A stretch of 64,000 nt of DNA from Paenibacillus profundus (GTDB lineage: Bacteria > Bacillota > Bacilli > Paenibacillales > Paenibacillaceae), in the NCBI RefSeq assembly GCF_021369635.1, contig NZ_JAJNBZ010000012.1, positions 62,001 through 126,000 on the forward strand. The letters are read 5' to 3'. Shown piece after piece: positions 63,644 through 64,000 of this stretch (positions within the stretch are counted from its first letter, which is position 1; every line of letters starts with the position of its first letter). Position numbers and translations under genes: made by a program. The notes beneath the pieces are model-generated. The model did not search any database, was not told the DNA's origin, and saw only the letters and a list, made by a program, of their open reading frames with translations.

Positions 63644-64000
63644 TTGGTGAAAAAATATATTATATTTGGAGCTAGCAAAGGTTTAGGGGACGCATTTGTC
63701 AAAGGGTTGCCCAATTCTGGAGACCAGGTATGGATTGTCTCCAGAAGCAGACCCAAAAGCTTAGACTTAAATGACGGAGTTCAGCGGATATGGCTGGAAG
63801 CAGATTTATCGCAACGAAATAAAATAAAAATGATTACGGAAACTCTCCAAAATGAAAGAATAGATGTGCTTATTTATAACGTCGGAGTTTGGGAAAAAGA
63901 AGGGTTTGAAGATGATTATGACTTCGAACATGACGATCCAGAGGACATTGCAAATATAATTAATATAAATATAACATCCACAATAACCTATATTCAAGCC
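63644..64000 (+). CDS. SDR-family oxidoreductase, cut by the window edge
   Basis: The frame is open to the right edge. From TTG 63644 (or GTG 63647), with GGGGAGG about ten bases upstream, it reads KYIIFGASKGLGDAFVKG, the NAD(P)-binding GASKGLG motif, then WIVSRSRPKSLDLND and the NAG-like strand IDVLIYNVGVWEKEG. Both the catalytic Tyr and the C-terminus lie outside the window. It is a short-chain dehydrogenase; substrate unknown. The gene is rich in A+T. Confidence 0.75.
   Translation, partial: MVKKYIIFGASKGLGDAFVKGLPNSGDQVWIVSRSRPKSLDLNDGVQRIWLEADLSQRNKIKMITETLQNERIDVLIYNVGVWEKEGFEDDYDFEHDDPEDIANIININITSTITYIQA

Overview
The window reads as chromosomal DNA of a Paenibacillus-type firmicute. 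The support is Shine-Dalgarno sites of the AGGAGG type before most genes, T-box leaders, a YjcZ-type small spore protein, a bacillithiol gene pair (yojF-bshB2), a copper-amine-oxidase-like stalk protein, a Cache/AraC regulator beside a carbohydrate importer that has no ATPase gene, and close resemblance of the feu/btr/besA genes to the Bacillus subtilis bacillibactin locus. No rRNA, tRNA, CRISPR array or complete mobile element was seen. The species cannot be fixed from this sequence.

Layout. 1-1.8 kb: end of an AraC regulator, a transglutaminase-like protein and a wrecked hydrolase. 2.0-8.0 kb: bacillibactin-type iron uptake, btr then feuA-feuB-feuC-besA, with Fur boxes and a direct-repeat activator site. 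8.3-15.5 kb: a stalk-domain protein, two hypothetical genes, an MFS-marR operon with a palindromic operator, an aspartoacylase-like protein, and a methyltransferase paired with a FabZ-like protein. 16.3-21.4 kb: a complete urease operon ureABCEFGD. 22-24.6 kb: a GNAT enzyme and brnQ under a T-box. 25-27.7 kb: a frameshifted serine hydrolase, a GNAT and a 33-residue YjcZ protein. 27.7-33.8 kb: a carbohydrate importer with its membrane-anchored AraC-type sensor regulator. 34-43.4 kb: an epimerase, a 691-residue methyltransferase, an SDR, a DUF3885 protein, a GNAT, a stand-alone MurG and two Nudix genes. 44-50.2 kb: small hypothetical genes, GNATs and an hisC with an in-frame stop. 50.2-54.9 kb: yojF-bshB2 and a second Fur-linked siderophore locus. 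55-58.2 kb: an A+T-rich stretch with a decayed IS fragment, a truncated AHSA1-type protein and a divergent EamA/LysR pair. 58.6-64 kb: an O-methyltransferase, thrS under a T-box, hypothetical genes, a frameshifted HD protein and the start of an SDR.

How the genes fit together. Two loci serve iron: the lipoprotein FeuA and permeases FeuB/FeuC import a ferri-siderophore, BesA cleaves it, and Btr senses it and activates; the 52-55 kb locus is a second Fur-regulated binding protein with an exporter-like MFS and a PchR-like regulator. Neither uptake locus nor the sugar importer carries its own ATPase, so shared ATPases encoded elsewhere are expected. Urease gives nitrogen from urea.

Two things stand out beyond routine annotation. 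First, a roughly 200-bp intergenic repeat with internal CATTGGA/TCCAATG hairpins occurs four times (near 15.8, 35.6, 41.1 and 58.4 kb), in both orientations. Second, many genes are broken (hydrolase deletion, serine-hydrolase frameshift, hisC nonsense codon, MFS frameshift, HD-protein frameshift, IS/AHSA1 junction, GrpB stub), which suggests ongoing decay in this region or sequence errors that should be excluded.
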